Origin: Zanthoxylum bungeanum
Taxonomy: Eukaryota > Streptophyta > Magnoliopsida > Sapindales > Rutaceae
Assembly (NCBI GenBank): GCA_019454045.1
Contig: SKCR01041526.1
Location: 1-64,000 of the forward strand
Length of the DNA: 64,000 nucleotides
Direction: 5' to 3'
The number at the start of each line of letters is the position of its first letter. Position 1 is the stretch's first letter. Position numbers and translations under genes: made by a program. Positions 11,058-21,138 of this stretch are shown one piece after another. The notes below the pieces were generated by a model. That model worked only from the letters and a program-made list of their open reading frames with translations. It did not search any database and had not been told where the DNA came from.

Positions 11058-11874
11058 TTAACCCACTTGGATGATTAGGCCAAGTAAACCCATCAAACGG
11101 ATAGAACCCTTAGCACCGCGAATTTGATTTTGTATGAACAAAATCTTTCCAGGGCCACAAAGAAGATCCACAAAGAACTTGTCTTTGAGAACCCTTAAGA
11201 TGATTCTTTGTAGTGTTCTGCTAGCACGGAGACACCACTAAGGTTACCACGCCTTAGATAAGTCGATTGAATGAAATAAGGGGAATCCCTCCCTTAAGCA
11301 ATTTTGGACAAAACCAAGCTTTCAAGATGAAGTTAAATTCGAAAATGGGTGATTCTTTTTCATCAAGAAAAAAAATGTTGCAATACATAGTACAATAAAA
11401 AAAAAACCCTAATAGGTGCAAAAATACCAAAATACCCTAACTTGCTAACTAATGGCTATTTAAAGAGTATACCCTTAATAGTCATTTAATAGCTTAGACA
11501 ACATAACAAAAATTACAAACAAGGTGGCTAAATTCATCAATAACTTTGCCAAAAAGTCAATAAAGGAAAAAACATAAATATCACAAAATTCAACAAAGGT
11601 GGAAAACTTTTCCCAAATATCTCAAGTTGTCCCCTTCACACCAAAAGCTCTTAAATTTCGTGGGCCACTTGTAACAAAGTCCTTTTATTATGTCTCAAAC
11701 CCATTAAGCCTTGCGTAACTCGAATACTTGGTGTCGGGCTTGAATCAGCTTTATTCGTAAAAAATATAATTGGCTTCAGGATTGTTGGCGCGTCCATTTG
11801 GTATGATTTGCAATGGCTCCATTATGTTGAGGGCCATGTCATTTGATGCTCCATGCGAGGCTTGGATCATGTCA
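11058..11874 (-). repeat. gypsy LTR, minus strand (H)
   Basis: About 817 bp, related to the gypsy-B LTR: CACTTGGATGATTAGGCC, GATTTTGTATGAACAAAA and other blocks in the same order. It ends GGATCATGTCA on the plus strand, which is the LTR 5' end read on the minus strand. Its outer end at 11058 lacks the terminal bases. Internal sequence follows on the right, so this is the 3' LTR of a minus-strand element of which little survives. Confidence 0.75.
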
Positions 11875-11907
11875 TTCCCTATCTCTTGAAAAGAATCTGA
11901 CCTCGAA
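11875..11907 (-). other. polypurine tract and last pol codons of element H
   Basis: Read on the minus strand: ATTCGAGGTCAGATTC, the purine run, then the LTR. This is the same arrangement as in gypsy-B at 12986-13020. LINE-F and gypsy-B replace the rest of element H. Confidence 0.65.
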
Positions 11908-12018
11908 TTTTTTTTTGGATAAGGTACTTATGTATTAACAAAAAGAAACAATAGCACAGGGGCATTCCCAGGCAGCTAGGGAGGACAGACCCTCCTAGCA
12001 ACAAAGCAGAAAGCTAAA
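11908..12018 (-). mobile_element. LINE 3'-terminal fragment (F)
   Basis: Poly-T followed by GGATAAGGTACTTATGTATTAAC and the 3' UTR inverted motif (GGGAGGACAG...CCTCCTAGC), all on the minus strand. Only about 100 bp remains before the gypsy-B LTR starts at 12019. Confidence 0.75.
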
Positions 12019-12985
12019 TGACGCGGATCTCACTTGGAGGATTAGGCCAAGCAAACCCCTCGCAACGGACGGAACCCCAAGAACCGCGAATTTGATTTTG
12101 TAGGAACAAAACCCTTCCAAGGCCACAAAGAAGACCCACAAAGAACTTGTCTTTGAGAACCCTTAAGATGATTCTTGAAGTGTTCTGCTAGCACGGAGAT
12201 TCCACTAAGGTTGCCACGCCTTAGATAAGTCGATTGCATGAGATAAGGGGAATCCCTCCCTTAAGCAATTTAGGCAATAGCCAAGACTTCAAAATGAAGA
12301 TGAATTCGAAATTTGGTGATTAGCTTCTCATTAAGATGAAATGAGTTTAAATAGTACAATGAAAGAAACCCTAATGGGTGCAAAATGACCAAAACACCCT
12401 AAGTTGCTAACTAATGGCTATTAAATGGCCATGCCCTTAATAGACATTTAATAACAAACACAAAGTCAAAAGAAACAAAGACTTAATCAATAACAAAAAA
12501 AGACTTAATAAATAACTTTGCCAAAAAAGTCTAAAGTAAAATACAAAATCATAAAAGTCAACAAATGTGGAAAACTTTTCCAAATTTGTCTAAAGTTGTT
12601 TCCTTGCACCAAAAGTCCTCCAAATTCGTGGTTTCCATGTATAAAGGCATAATGATGTGTCATAAAGTCCAATAAGTCTTGTCTTGGCCGAATATTTAGT
12701 GACGGGCTTGAATCGGCTTGATCCGTTAAAAATATACTCGGCTTCAAGATTGCTGGTGCGTTACTCTGGTATGACTTGAGTCAAGTGAAATAGCTTTGGA
12801 CCCACTCCATTGAAGCCCTCATATGATGCCAATATGCCCCGGAGTTGTCTGTCACACTCGACCATGGCATTCTGCGCTAGCCCTGCCATTGCGTCTCTGA
12901 TCTTCTTAGCTCTTTGGCGTGTGTGATTGGACCCGTTGGCAATTGCAAAAGGTCTAATGTTCCTTGAGTTGTTGGATTCATGTCA
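12019..12985 (-). repeat. gypsy-B 3' LTR
   Basis: 967 bp. On the minus strand it starts TGACATGAATCC and ends ATCCGCGTCA, so both termini are intact. Its first ~100 bp on the minus strand encode the end of the polyprotein (GPIT motif). An extra CA dinucleotide there shifts the frame relative to the 5' LTR. Confidence 0.9.
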
Positions 12986-14062
12986 TTCCCTCCCTCTTGA
13001 AAAGGATTTGACCTCGAATCTGTATCTGCATCGAAAAGAGTTAAGTCATAAACATTAAATGTCGCAGACACATTATGCTCACCTTGTAAATCCAGCTTGT
13101 ATGCATTGTCATTAATCCGTTCCAAGACTTGAAATGGACCATCCCCTCTCGGTTGTAGCTTGGATTTACGCTGTTCATGAAATCTTTCGTTTCGCATGTG
13201 TACCCAAACCCAATCTCCAGGTTGAAATACCACATGTTTTCTTCCCTTATTGGCATGAGAAGCATATTGTTCATTCTTTCGTTGTATGTGCTCCCTTGCT
13301 TTCTCATGTATGTGTTTCACCAAATCAGCTTTCTTTTTTCCATCTAACCCTGCATGCTCATCAACAGGCAATGGTAACAAATCTAATGGAGTTAGTGGTT
13401 GAAAACCATAAACAATTTCAAATGGTGAATAAGATGTGGAAGAATGAATGCTATGATTATATGCAAATTCAACAAAAGGCAAACAATCCTCCTGGGTTTT
13501 CAAGTTCTTAAAGACAATAGTACGCAATAACTGAGTCAAAGTCCTATTAACCACTTCAGTCTGTCCATCAGTTTGGGGATGACAAGTAGTAGAATACAAA
13601 ATTTTTGTTCCTAACTTACCCCATAAAACTTTCCAAAAGTGACTAAGGAATTTAACATCACGATCTGAAACTATACTCCGTGGAATTCCATGGAGTCGTA
13701 CCACTTATCTAAAGAATAAGTCAGCAATGTTAGTGGCATCATCAGTGTTATGACATGCTATAAAGTGTGCCATTTTACTGAACCTATCAACCACTACAAA
13801 GATGGAATCTCTACCATGCCTAGTCCTAGGTAAACCAGTCTAAACTCCATTGATACATCTACCCACGGTTCACTAGGTACAGGCAACGGTGTATACAACC
13901 CATGAGGCATAACCTTAGATTTAGCTTTTTTACAAATCAAGCATTTATCACACAAACGCTCAATATCTCTCCGCATTTTAGGCCAATAAAAATGTTCACT
14001 CAATACCCCTAAGGTCTTAGAAATGCCAAAGTGCCCCATTAAACCTCCCCATGCGCTTCTCT
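12877..14062 (-). pseudogene. gypsy-B integrase
   Basis: Two reading frames. 14039-13794 carries the HHCC zinc domain ([29 protein letters not shown]) and the start of the core ([11 protein letters not shown]). 13704-12877 carries the remaining catalytic core ([19 protein letters not shown] with Asp and Glu) and the C-terminal binding region (GDGPFQVLERINDNAYKLDL). It ends in DSRSNPFQEGGND and then crosses the polypurine tract into the LTR. Between the frames, 13705-13793, a stop or frameshift breaks the core. There is no classical chromodomain; the LTR-encoded GPIT tail takes that position. Confidence 0.88.
12986..12996 (-). other. gypsy-B polypurine tract
   Basis: GAGGGAGGGAA on the minus strand, directly beside the 3' LTR. 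It lies inside the reading frame of the polyprotein. Confidence 0.75.
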
Positions 14063-14064
14063 AA

Positions 14065-15579
14065 CTAACAACTCATGCAACTACAAACAGGAATGCATAA
14101 TCTATTCTCCCTAAACAGAAACCCGTCATGTTGATAGAATTTATTAAAGGTAGAATTTTCACATGCAGCATAGATGGTACTAAAGTCAGTATCATTTGCA
14201 TAAAGTTCTTTAATAAATTCAAACCCAAGCATTCTTGCACTCAATGAAGTAAGTAAAGCATACATTCGCGATAGTGCATCAGCGACAATGTTTTCCTTAC
14301 CTTGTTTGTAGCGAATTACATATGGAAATATCTCAATGAACTTCAACCACTTTGCGTGTCGTTTGTTCAACTTACCTTGGCCCTTCAAGTGCTTCAATGA
14401 TTCATGATCAGTATGGATCACAAATTATCGAGGCCACAGATAATGCTGCCAAGTCTCAAGGGCTCTCACTAGCGCATACAACTCCTTGTCATATGTGGGG
14501 TACCTCAAAACTGCTTCATTCAGCTTCTCACTAAAGTAAGCTATTGGTCGCTTTTCTTGCATAAGAATAGCTCCAATGCCTATTCCAGATGCATCACACT
14601 CAATCTCAAATGTCTTTTCAAAATTGGGTAGCGCCAAAACTGGTGCACTACATAACTTCATTTTAAGATCCTGGAATGCACGCTCCTGCTCTTCTCCCCA
14701 TTTGAAACCAACAGTTTTCTTCACTACATCAGTCAGTGGTGCAGCAATACTACTGAAGTCTTTAACAAATCTGCGGTAGAAGCTTGCTAATCCATGGAAG
14801 CTTCTTACTTCTGTCACTGTCGTTGGTGTAGGCCAATCTTGAATCGCCTTCACCTTCTCTACATCAACTTCGATGCCATCTGCACTTACAACAAAACCAA
14901 GGAAAACAATCCTATCCATACAAAAAGTGCACTTACCAAAGTTAGCATACAGTTTTTCCTGTCTCAACACTTCAAGAACATGCTTCAAATGTGTAACATG
15001 CTCATCTAATGTTTTACTGTAAACTAAGATGTCATCAAAATAAACTACAACAAATTTACCTATAAAAGCACGCATAACATGATTCATCAATCTCATAAAT
15101 GTGCTAGGTGCGTTTGTAAGACCAAATGGCATAACTAACCATTCATACAAGCCATACTTGGTCTTAAATGCAGTTTTCCTCTCATCTCCCTCTCTCATGC
15201 GAATTTGATGGTATCCACTCTTTAAATAAATCTTACTAAAAACTTTGGAACCATGCATTTCATCCAACATGTCATCTAGTCTAGGAATAAGGTGACGATA
15301 CTTTACCGTTATATTGTTGATCACTCGACAATCAACACATATACGCCATGACCCATCTTTCTTAGGAACTAGAAGAACTGGTACCGCACATGGACTCATA
15401 CTTTCTCTAACATACCCTTTCTCCATCAACTCCTTCACTTGCTTCTGAAGTTCCTTCGTCTCCTCCGGATTGTTTCGGTTGGCTGGTCTGTTGAGAATGA
15501 CTGCGCCAGGTAAGAAATCTATCTGGTGCTCAATACCTCTAATGGGTGGAAGCCCACTAGGAATGTCCTCTGTCAGCAC
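14065..15579 (-). pseudogene. gypsy-B reverse transcriptase and RNase H
   Basis: The frame 15579-14425 (384 codons) has [42 protein letters not shown] and the catalytic [10 protein letters not shown] box. It continues into RNase H with [14 protein letters not shown]. The frame 14421-14065 completes RNase H ([21 protein letters not shown]). The junction near 14423 breaks the frame. In gypsy elements these domains copy the RNA from a tRNA primer and remove the template. A TAG near 15590 replaces CAG just upstream of the RT frame. Confidence 0.9.
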
Positions 15580-16144
15580 ATCACTGAATTCCTATAAAAG
15601 AGATTAAATGGACACAGGAAGCAAAGGGTCAGTGTTAGCAATACAAATACGGTGTTCCTTGTAGACCAACAAAAGCATAAGCTTGCTAGCCTTAAAAGCT
15701 TTCCTTGCTTCACCTTCACCCATGTAAAAGCTTTTTTTTTCTCTCGTCCTTTTGTTTCCCCCTTAAGTTCACTCACACTCCCCTAGAAACACTCACGGCC
15801 TTTGCCTTATTTTCCTTACTAGGTTCGGTCACACTCCCCTCACGTGTTTTCCCCAAGGCTGTGTTTGCACTCTCAATCTCTCTATCTCTCTCAAGTTGTA
15901 ACTTGACTTGATCCTCGTGGACTTGCTTTGGTGTGAGTGGGTACAAGGTAATGGGTTTTCCCTTATGTTGAAAGGAATACTTATTCTTGAACCCATCGTG
16001 AATAACTTTCCTATCAAACTGCCACGGCCTGCCCAAAAGAATATGTCCTGCATGCATCGGTATCACATCACATATGACATCATCAGTGTATGGCCAATGG
16101 TAAAGCTCAATAACACCTGCTTTGTCACCTTTATCTCGCCACAA
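15573..16144 (-). pseudogene. gypsy-B protease C-terminus and protease-RT linker
   Basis: The frames match the linker in gypsy-[18 protein letters not shown], then [20 protein letters not shown], then a charged stretch before GLPPIRG. Frames break near 15775 and at the TAG near 15590. It joins protease upstream and reverse transcriptase downstream in one polyprotein. Confidence 0.75.
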
Positions 16145-17658
16145 TCATTTAACCACTGCAACTTATAAGGCTTGGGATGCTTCAAGCAATCTAATCCCAA
16201 CCTCTCAACTAAAGCCTTACTTGCGACATTAGCACAACTGCCCCCGTCAATGATCATACTACACCCTTTACCATTCACACGGCATCTTGTATGAAATATG
16301 TTCTCCCTTTGTTGATCACTCTCATCCTCAACAATTTGTGCACTCAAAACACGTTTGACAACTAAGGACAAGTTATCCAGCGGGTATGCAGCTCCCTCTT
16401 TGTCACTAGTATCCTCAATCTCAGGCTCATCATCATCAACCTCAACCTCACTGTTAGTAGAATGTACTTCACCACTCTTCTTATCAATCACTAAGGTGCG
16501 TCTGTTGGGGCACTGTGAATAATAGTGTCCCATGCCCAAACACTTGAAACACTTGATGTCCTTTGTCTTTGGTGTTGTACCTTCAGGTTTCATTCTAGCC
16601 TTGCTTGGTTCTGCAACTTCTTTACCCTTGGCACCAGGTTCAGCCCTTGGCTTGTTAAAGCCTCCATCTCGTCGATCATTAAGAATCCATTTCCCCTTCC
16701 ATGTAGAAGTAGTCTGAGTACCAAATCTGGATGTAGACTTCTTCTTGAGTTGCCTTTCTACATTGATAGCCATGTGAAGCATATCCTCCAAATCAACATA
16801 ATGATGCAACTCCACCATGTTGGCAATCTCTCTGTTCAAGCCCCCTAAAAACCGTGCCATAGTAGCCTCTGCATCCTCCACTACATTCGCCCTGATCATG
16901 GCAACCTCCATCTCAGTATAATAATCCTCTACACTCTTGGTCCCCTAATACAAATGTTGTAGTTTCTGATACAACTCTCGGAAGTAATGGCTGGGTATAA
17001 ATCGTTTCCTCATGAGACCTCGAAGTTCTTCCCATGTCTGAATTGGACTCTCATAATTCCTCATTCGGTTGGTGACAATCTGATCCCACCAAATCATAGC
17101 ATAATCTGTGAATTCCATGACTGCTAGATTGATCTTCTTCTCATCTGAGTAATGATGGCAATTGAAAATCAATTCTATTTTCTTCTCCCACTCTAAATAT
17201 GCTTCTGGATCATTCTTGCCTCGGAAGTTTGGTATTTTGATCTTGATGCTGCTCAAATCACCATCAACATCACCATGTCTACCCTAACCGCTCTTGTCAT
17301 AATCCTCACGCCTGTCATCAAATGCACCTCTACCATCAAACCGCCTATCCCTCCTATCAAACCTCCTATTAGGCCTCCTATCAGGGCCTGGCTGAAATCT
17401 CTCATCCACATCATTAAGATCATCAGAATCATCAAACTCATTTTCAGCTTCTTCTTCATCTGGTGGTACCCGTCGTGGTGCCACATTCTGAGGTGGTGGT
17501 ATATGTCGAGGTGGTGGTCTGGGAACACTGCCTGTTCAATTACACTCTACTTCCCTGGACAACTTATCAAAAGCAGCATTCATGTTTTCCATCATATCCA
17601 TGAATTTCCTTTCTAAAGCATCAAGTTTCTCATTCACTGTCAAACTAGTACCTGCCAT
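16063..17658 (-). pseudogene. gypsy-B Gag and protease
   Basis: The start is set at the ATG at 17656-17658 (MAG...), aligned with the starts in gypsy-C, D and E. It has an acidic Pro/Arg-rich N-terminus, then the capsid-like retrotransposon gag block (NDPEAYLEWEKKIELIF, WEELRGLMRKRFIPSHYFREL). A CCHC knuckle follows (CFKCLGMGHYYSQC), then the retropepsin motif SMIIDGGSCANVAS. Stops replace a Tyr codon near 17283 and a Gln codon (CAG to TAG) near 16946. Gag would package RNA and the protease would cleave the polyprotein. Confidence 0.88.
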
Positions 17659-18248
17659 CTCAAAGCTTCAACAAACAGATTAGAAGTAACAATATGTGAA
17701 AATAATTAGATATCCTCACAACCTCACAATCTCACAAGCTCACGTGTTTACACTCAAATATGTATCACTTCACTCGTGTTTACACTCAATATGTATCACT
17801 CCACTCGTGTTTACACTCAATATGATGTGAATATGACTTACCCAAAGTTCACAACAATGTGTAATCTTCAAGCTAGCATAAACAACAAGAACCAATAATA
17901 CATATAGGGTAGGTGGAATACTGCGAATAAGAATAGTAATCACGAAGACTCAATCAAAGAAACTTAAGCTAAAGAACACGGAATAAGAAAAAAAATGAGT
18001 TAGCGAAATGCGCAAACAAACAAGCAAGCACTCAATGTGACACTTAGCCAATCTTGTAATCACCTCTACTGTTTTATCTCACTTACTTTTTTTTTTCTTT
18101 TTTTTTTTTTACTCTTTTCTCTTTTCACTCCTTTCTTTTGCCTCTCACACTCACAAGTGTATACAAAGCAAATGAAATACAATGCAAATATCAATATTTC
18201 AAGAGGTAGCAAGTAAAACTTGCTTGGATATACACGAAATTAGTGCAA
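17659..18248 (-). other. gypsy-B leader, gag-proximal part
   Basis: Untranslated sequence between primer site and gag. It has GTGTTTACACTC repeats at about 17746-17822 and a long poly-T run at 18087-18110 (poly-A on the element strand). No coding potential. LINE-B splits the leader; the rest is at 24902-25614. Confidence 0.7.
18237..18248. repeat. target-site duplication of LINE-B, left copy
   Basis: AAATTAGTGCAA, repeated exactly at 24890-24901 after the LINE-B A-tail. The flanks on both sides are gypsy-B leader. Confidence 0.85.
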
Positions 18249-18296
18249 GTTGTGAACTTCTATGATAAGTCATATTCACGTTCACGTGAAAAAGAA

Positions 18297-18691
18297 AAAT
18301 GCTCTCTTTTTTTCCTCCCTTCTCGGCGATTCTCGTCTTCTTCGTGAACCTTAATCTCTTTGGTCTTCTACCAAATTGTTAACTCTCAGTTTTTACTTCT
18401 CCACGGCTTGTCTTTTCTTTTTCAGTTGCCTTCTCAGATCTACTTTTAGGTCTTCCCTTAGTTTTTTCAGACCGGTATTTCTTTTCTTCTCGCCTTAGCC
18501 CTTCGTAATCCCTTCTTCTCAGATCTCCTCTCAGATCGACTTTGCTTCGCCTGGTGTCCTTCTCGCCTAGCCTTTCTTTCTCCTTTTTTCTCAGATCTAC
18601 TCTCAGATCGACCTTTTCCGTCTACCCCCCCTCGTTTATTTCCCTTGTTTCCCCTGTTATTGCTCTTTCCCCTACCCTCTAGTCTTTTCCC
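18297..18691 (+). promoter_or_regulatory. LINE-B 5' UTR
   Basis: It starts AAATGCTCTC, the 5' start shared with LINE-A and LINE-C. It is pyrimidine-rich with repeated TTTCTC/CCTT runs and contains several AGATC motifs (for example around 18530 and 18600). In this family the internal promoter would lie here; no specific promoter element can be assigned. Confidence 0.6.
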
Positions 18692-21106
18692 ATGCCTCCG
18701 TCTGGTGTTCCTTTTGTGGGGCCACGCCTCCCTGGAGTTGGCCGTAAGGCTGTAAGGGCTGTCTCGGCGGCCGCTTCTGCCTCGCCTCCTTTGAAGCTTG
18801 GTTCTCTGTTCCGTCTCGGCGCCGGCGTTAATGACCAATTCAGTTGGTGGTCCTACGTGCAGTGTGGTTTCTCGTCAGCATAAATTTGGTTTCCTCTGCG
18901 GCCGTCAGTGATGATGATAGCTCTGGAATTGGCGCTATGGGTACTTCCTTGGGCTGTGTGGTCGAAGGTGATGTGAATTGCTTGATTGAGGAGAATTTGG
19001 TTTCGGGTCCTGGGGTTGAATGTGTCGCTATTTGTGAGCCGAGTCTTGTAGGTGCAAGTGGTCTTGCTGGTTGTCTGGGTAGTAGTCAGACTGGTATTGG
19101 CTTTCAACCTATGTCAGTTAGTGGTTCTGGTCTTGAGGTTGATGAGGGTACTGTTGGTTCTGTTTCTGTTCTTGGCGTTGTTGGAGGAGCTGCTGGTGGC
19201 CTGAATTTATGTGTAACCTCTGGGTCTGATAGTGTTGTATGTGAGTCTGGATTTGGTGTTGTTGCAGGGGGGTCTGCGGGCAGTTTGGACTCTGGTGCAG
19301 TGGATGTGAAGAATGGATTGAAGTTTGGTGAGTCTGGCAGTTTGGGTGAAGCGAGTCTGATTGGTTCTGCTTGTAGTGCCTTGATGGATTCTGTTATTGT
19401 GAATGATGGTGTTGTGGGGCAGAATGCTTCAAATTGACCGGTAGAGAGTGACTGGTGAGGGTACTGTTGGTTCTGGTTCTGTTCTTGGCGTTGTTGGAGG
19501 AGCTGCTGGTGGCCTGAATTTATGTGTAACCTCTGGGTCTGATAGTGTTGTATGTGAGTCTGGATTTGGTGTTGCAGGGGGGTCTGCGGGCAGTTTGGAC
19601 TCTGGTGCAGTGGATGTGAAGAATGGATTGAAGTTTGGTGAGTCTGGCAGGTTGGGTGAAGCGAGTCTGATTGGTTCTGCTTGTAGTGCTTTGATGGATT
19701 CTGTTATTGTGAATGATGGTGTTGTGGGGCAGAATGCTGCCAATTTGACCGGTAGAAGAGTGACTGGTGATGATGGGTGTGTGTCAGGATGCTATGCCTG
19801 CGGCTCCTGTAGTAGTAGGTGGGGGTTATTCTGGTGGTCCTAAGAGTTATGCCTCTGCATTGAATGGTTCTTTGGGAGTTGACCATTTCGATTCGACTTA
19901 TTCGTCTACTGCTTTACATTATGTCAAACCTAACATTATAGATGGTAAGGTTGTCGTGTGCCCATCTGCTGAAGTGATTGAAGAAGGAAGTGTGTACTGG
20001 AGGAATACTTTAGTAGGTTACTTTGTGGGAAAACGTCTCCCCTTCCAAACTGTCAATTCTATTGCTCACAAGTTATGGGGAAGGATGGTTTGCTAGAAGT
20101 TCTTACCTCCTATAATGGTTTCTTTTTGTTTAGATTCAATAGCCTTCAAGAGGCTAGTGTGGTGTTGGATGGAGCCCCTTGGCATATGGCTAATAGACCT
20201 TTGGTTCTAAAACTTTGGCATCCAAATTTATCTTTGACTAAGGAGGATTTGTTCAAGGTCCCGGTCTGGATTAGACTTTTTGACCTACCTATTCCTTTAT
20301 GGACGGCGAAAGGGATTAGTTGTGTAGCCAGTGCTGTTGGGAGACCTCTCAATGCTGACCATATTACCCTGTCCAGGAAACGACTCAGTTTTGCTCGTGT
20401 TTGTGTTGAGATTGATGCCCGGAATTCCCTTGCTGAGGAGATTGTCTTCCAATACCCTAATGGCACTAGGGTCCCTATTAGGGTTGAGTTTGAATGGGTT
20501 CCTGTGAAATGTTCAACTTGTGAAGTTTTTGGTCACTCGGTGAATTCTTGCCCTAAAAAGGCTCCTAGTAAGGAGGTTAAAAAACCTTCTCCGCCCGTTA
20601 TTCACAAGCCTATTCCGTCTACAGATAAGGACTCTACGGTTGATTCTACTAAGGATCAGGAGGGGGCCTGGATCCCGGTCACCAAAAACAAGAAAAGTAA
20701 GGGTACTTCTTTGACCCCTGTAAGTTCAGGTGGAGTTTTGCCTCTGAATGCTGACAAAATCTTGTTTTGGGAGTGTGTTCTGCTAATGAGTTGGACTCGA
20801 CTGTGGTTATTCCTTCTTTGCCTGTGGTTTCTTCTGAGACAGTTTCTGTGGAGATAGATGGTATTTTGAAAGGAGAGTGTTCCCTTGATTCTTCACATTT
20901 TGGTGAGGATCTCCCAAATTCTGAGTTATGAGGGCTCGCCTTCTGCAGCTTTTGATTCGCCCATTCCTATGGTTAACAATTTGGCTATTAAGGCTATTGA
21001 CTCGCTGGATTCTAAGAAATTGGCTTATGGTAACAAATCTAGAAAGAGTTCTGGTGGTAAAAGGAGTCAGAAGTGGAAGTCCCCTAAAGGGGGTCGTCGA
21101 CGCTGA
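18692..21106 (+). pseudogene. LINE-B ORF1, nucleic-acid-binding protein
   Basis: The start MPPSGVPFVGPRLPG is at 18692; LINE-C has a matching start at 27930. The first 63 codons end at a frameshift near 18880. A Gly/Val/Ser-rich region with a 313-bp tandem duplication follows (19144-19770). Then comes the DUF4283-like region from about 19840 to 20290, split by a frameshift near 20090, and the knuckle CSTCEVFGHSVNSC from 20510. A basic tail ends KGGRRR with stop TGA at 21104-21106. A frameshift near 20760 separates the tail. The role is RNA binding in the LINE ribonucleoprotein. Confidence 0.88.
19144..19770 (+). repeat. 313-bp tandem duplication inside LINE-B ORF1
   Basis: Unit 1 is 19144-19456 and unit 2 is 19457 to about 19770. 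Both run from GAGGGTACTGTTGG to GAGTGACTGGTG with few differences. The copies differ by 3-bp and 1-bp indels (GTTGTTGCAGG versus GTTGCAGG, TTGACCGG versus TTTGACCGG), so the junction changes frame. LINE-A and LINE-C lack this doubling. Confidence 0.85.
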
Positions 21107-21138
21107 GTTGTGGGTTTGGTTTGTTTGTATATGTTTTA

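Noticed and set aside
18467..18838. 123-codon basic minus-strand ORF
   Set aside because: Antisense of the pyrimidine-rich LINE-B 5' UTR and ORF1 start. The Arg/Lys/Glu composition comes from the TCT/CTT repeats.
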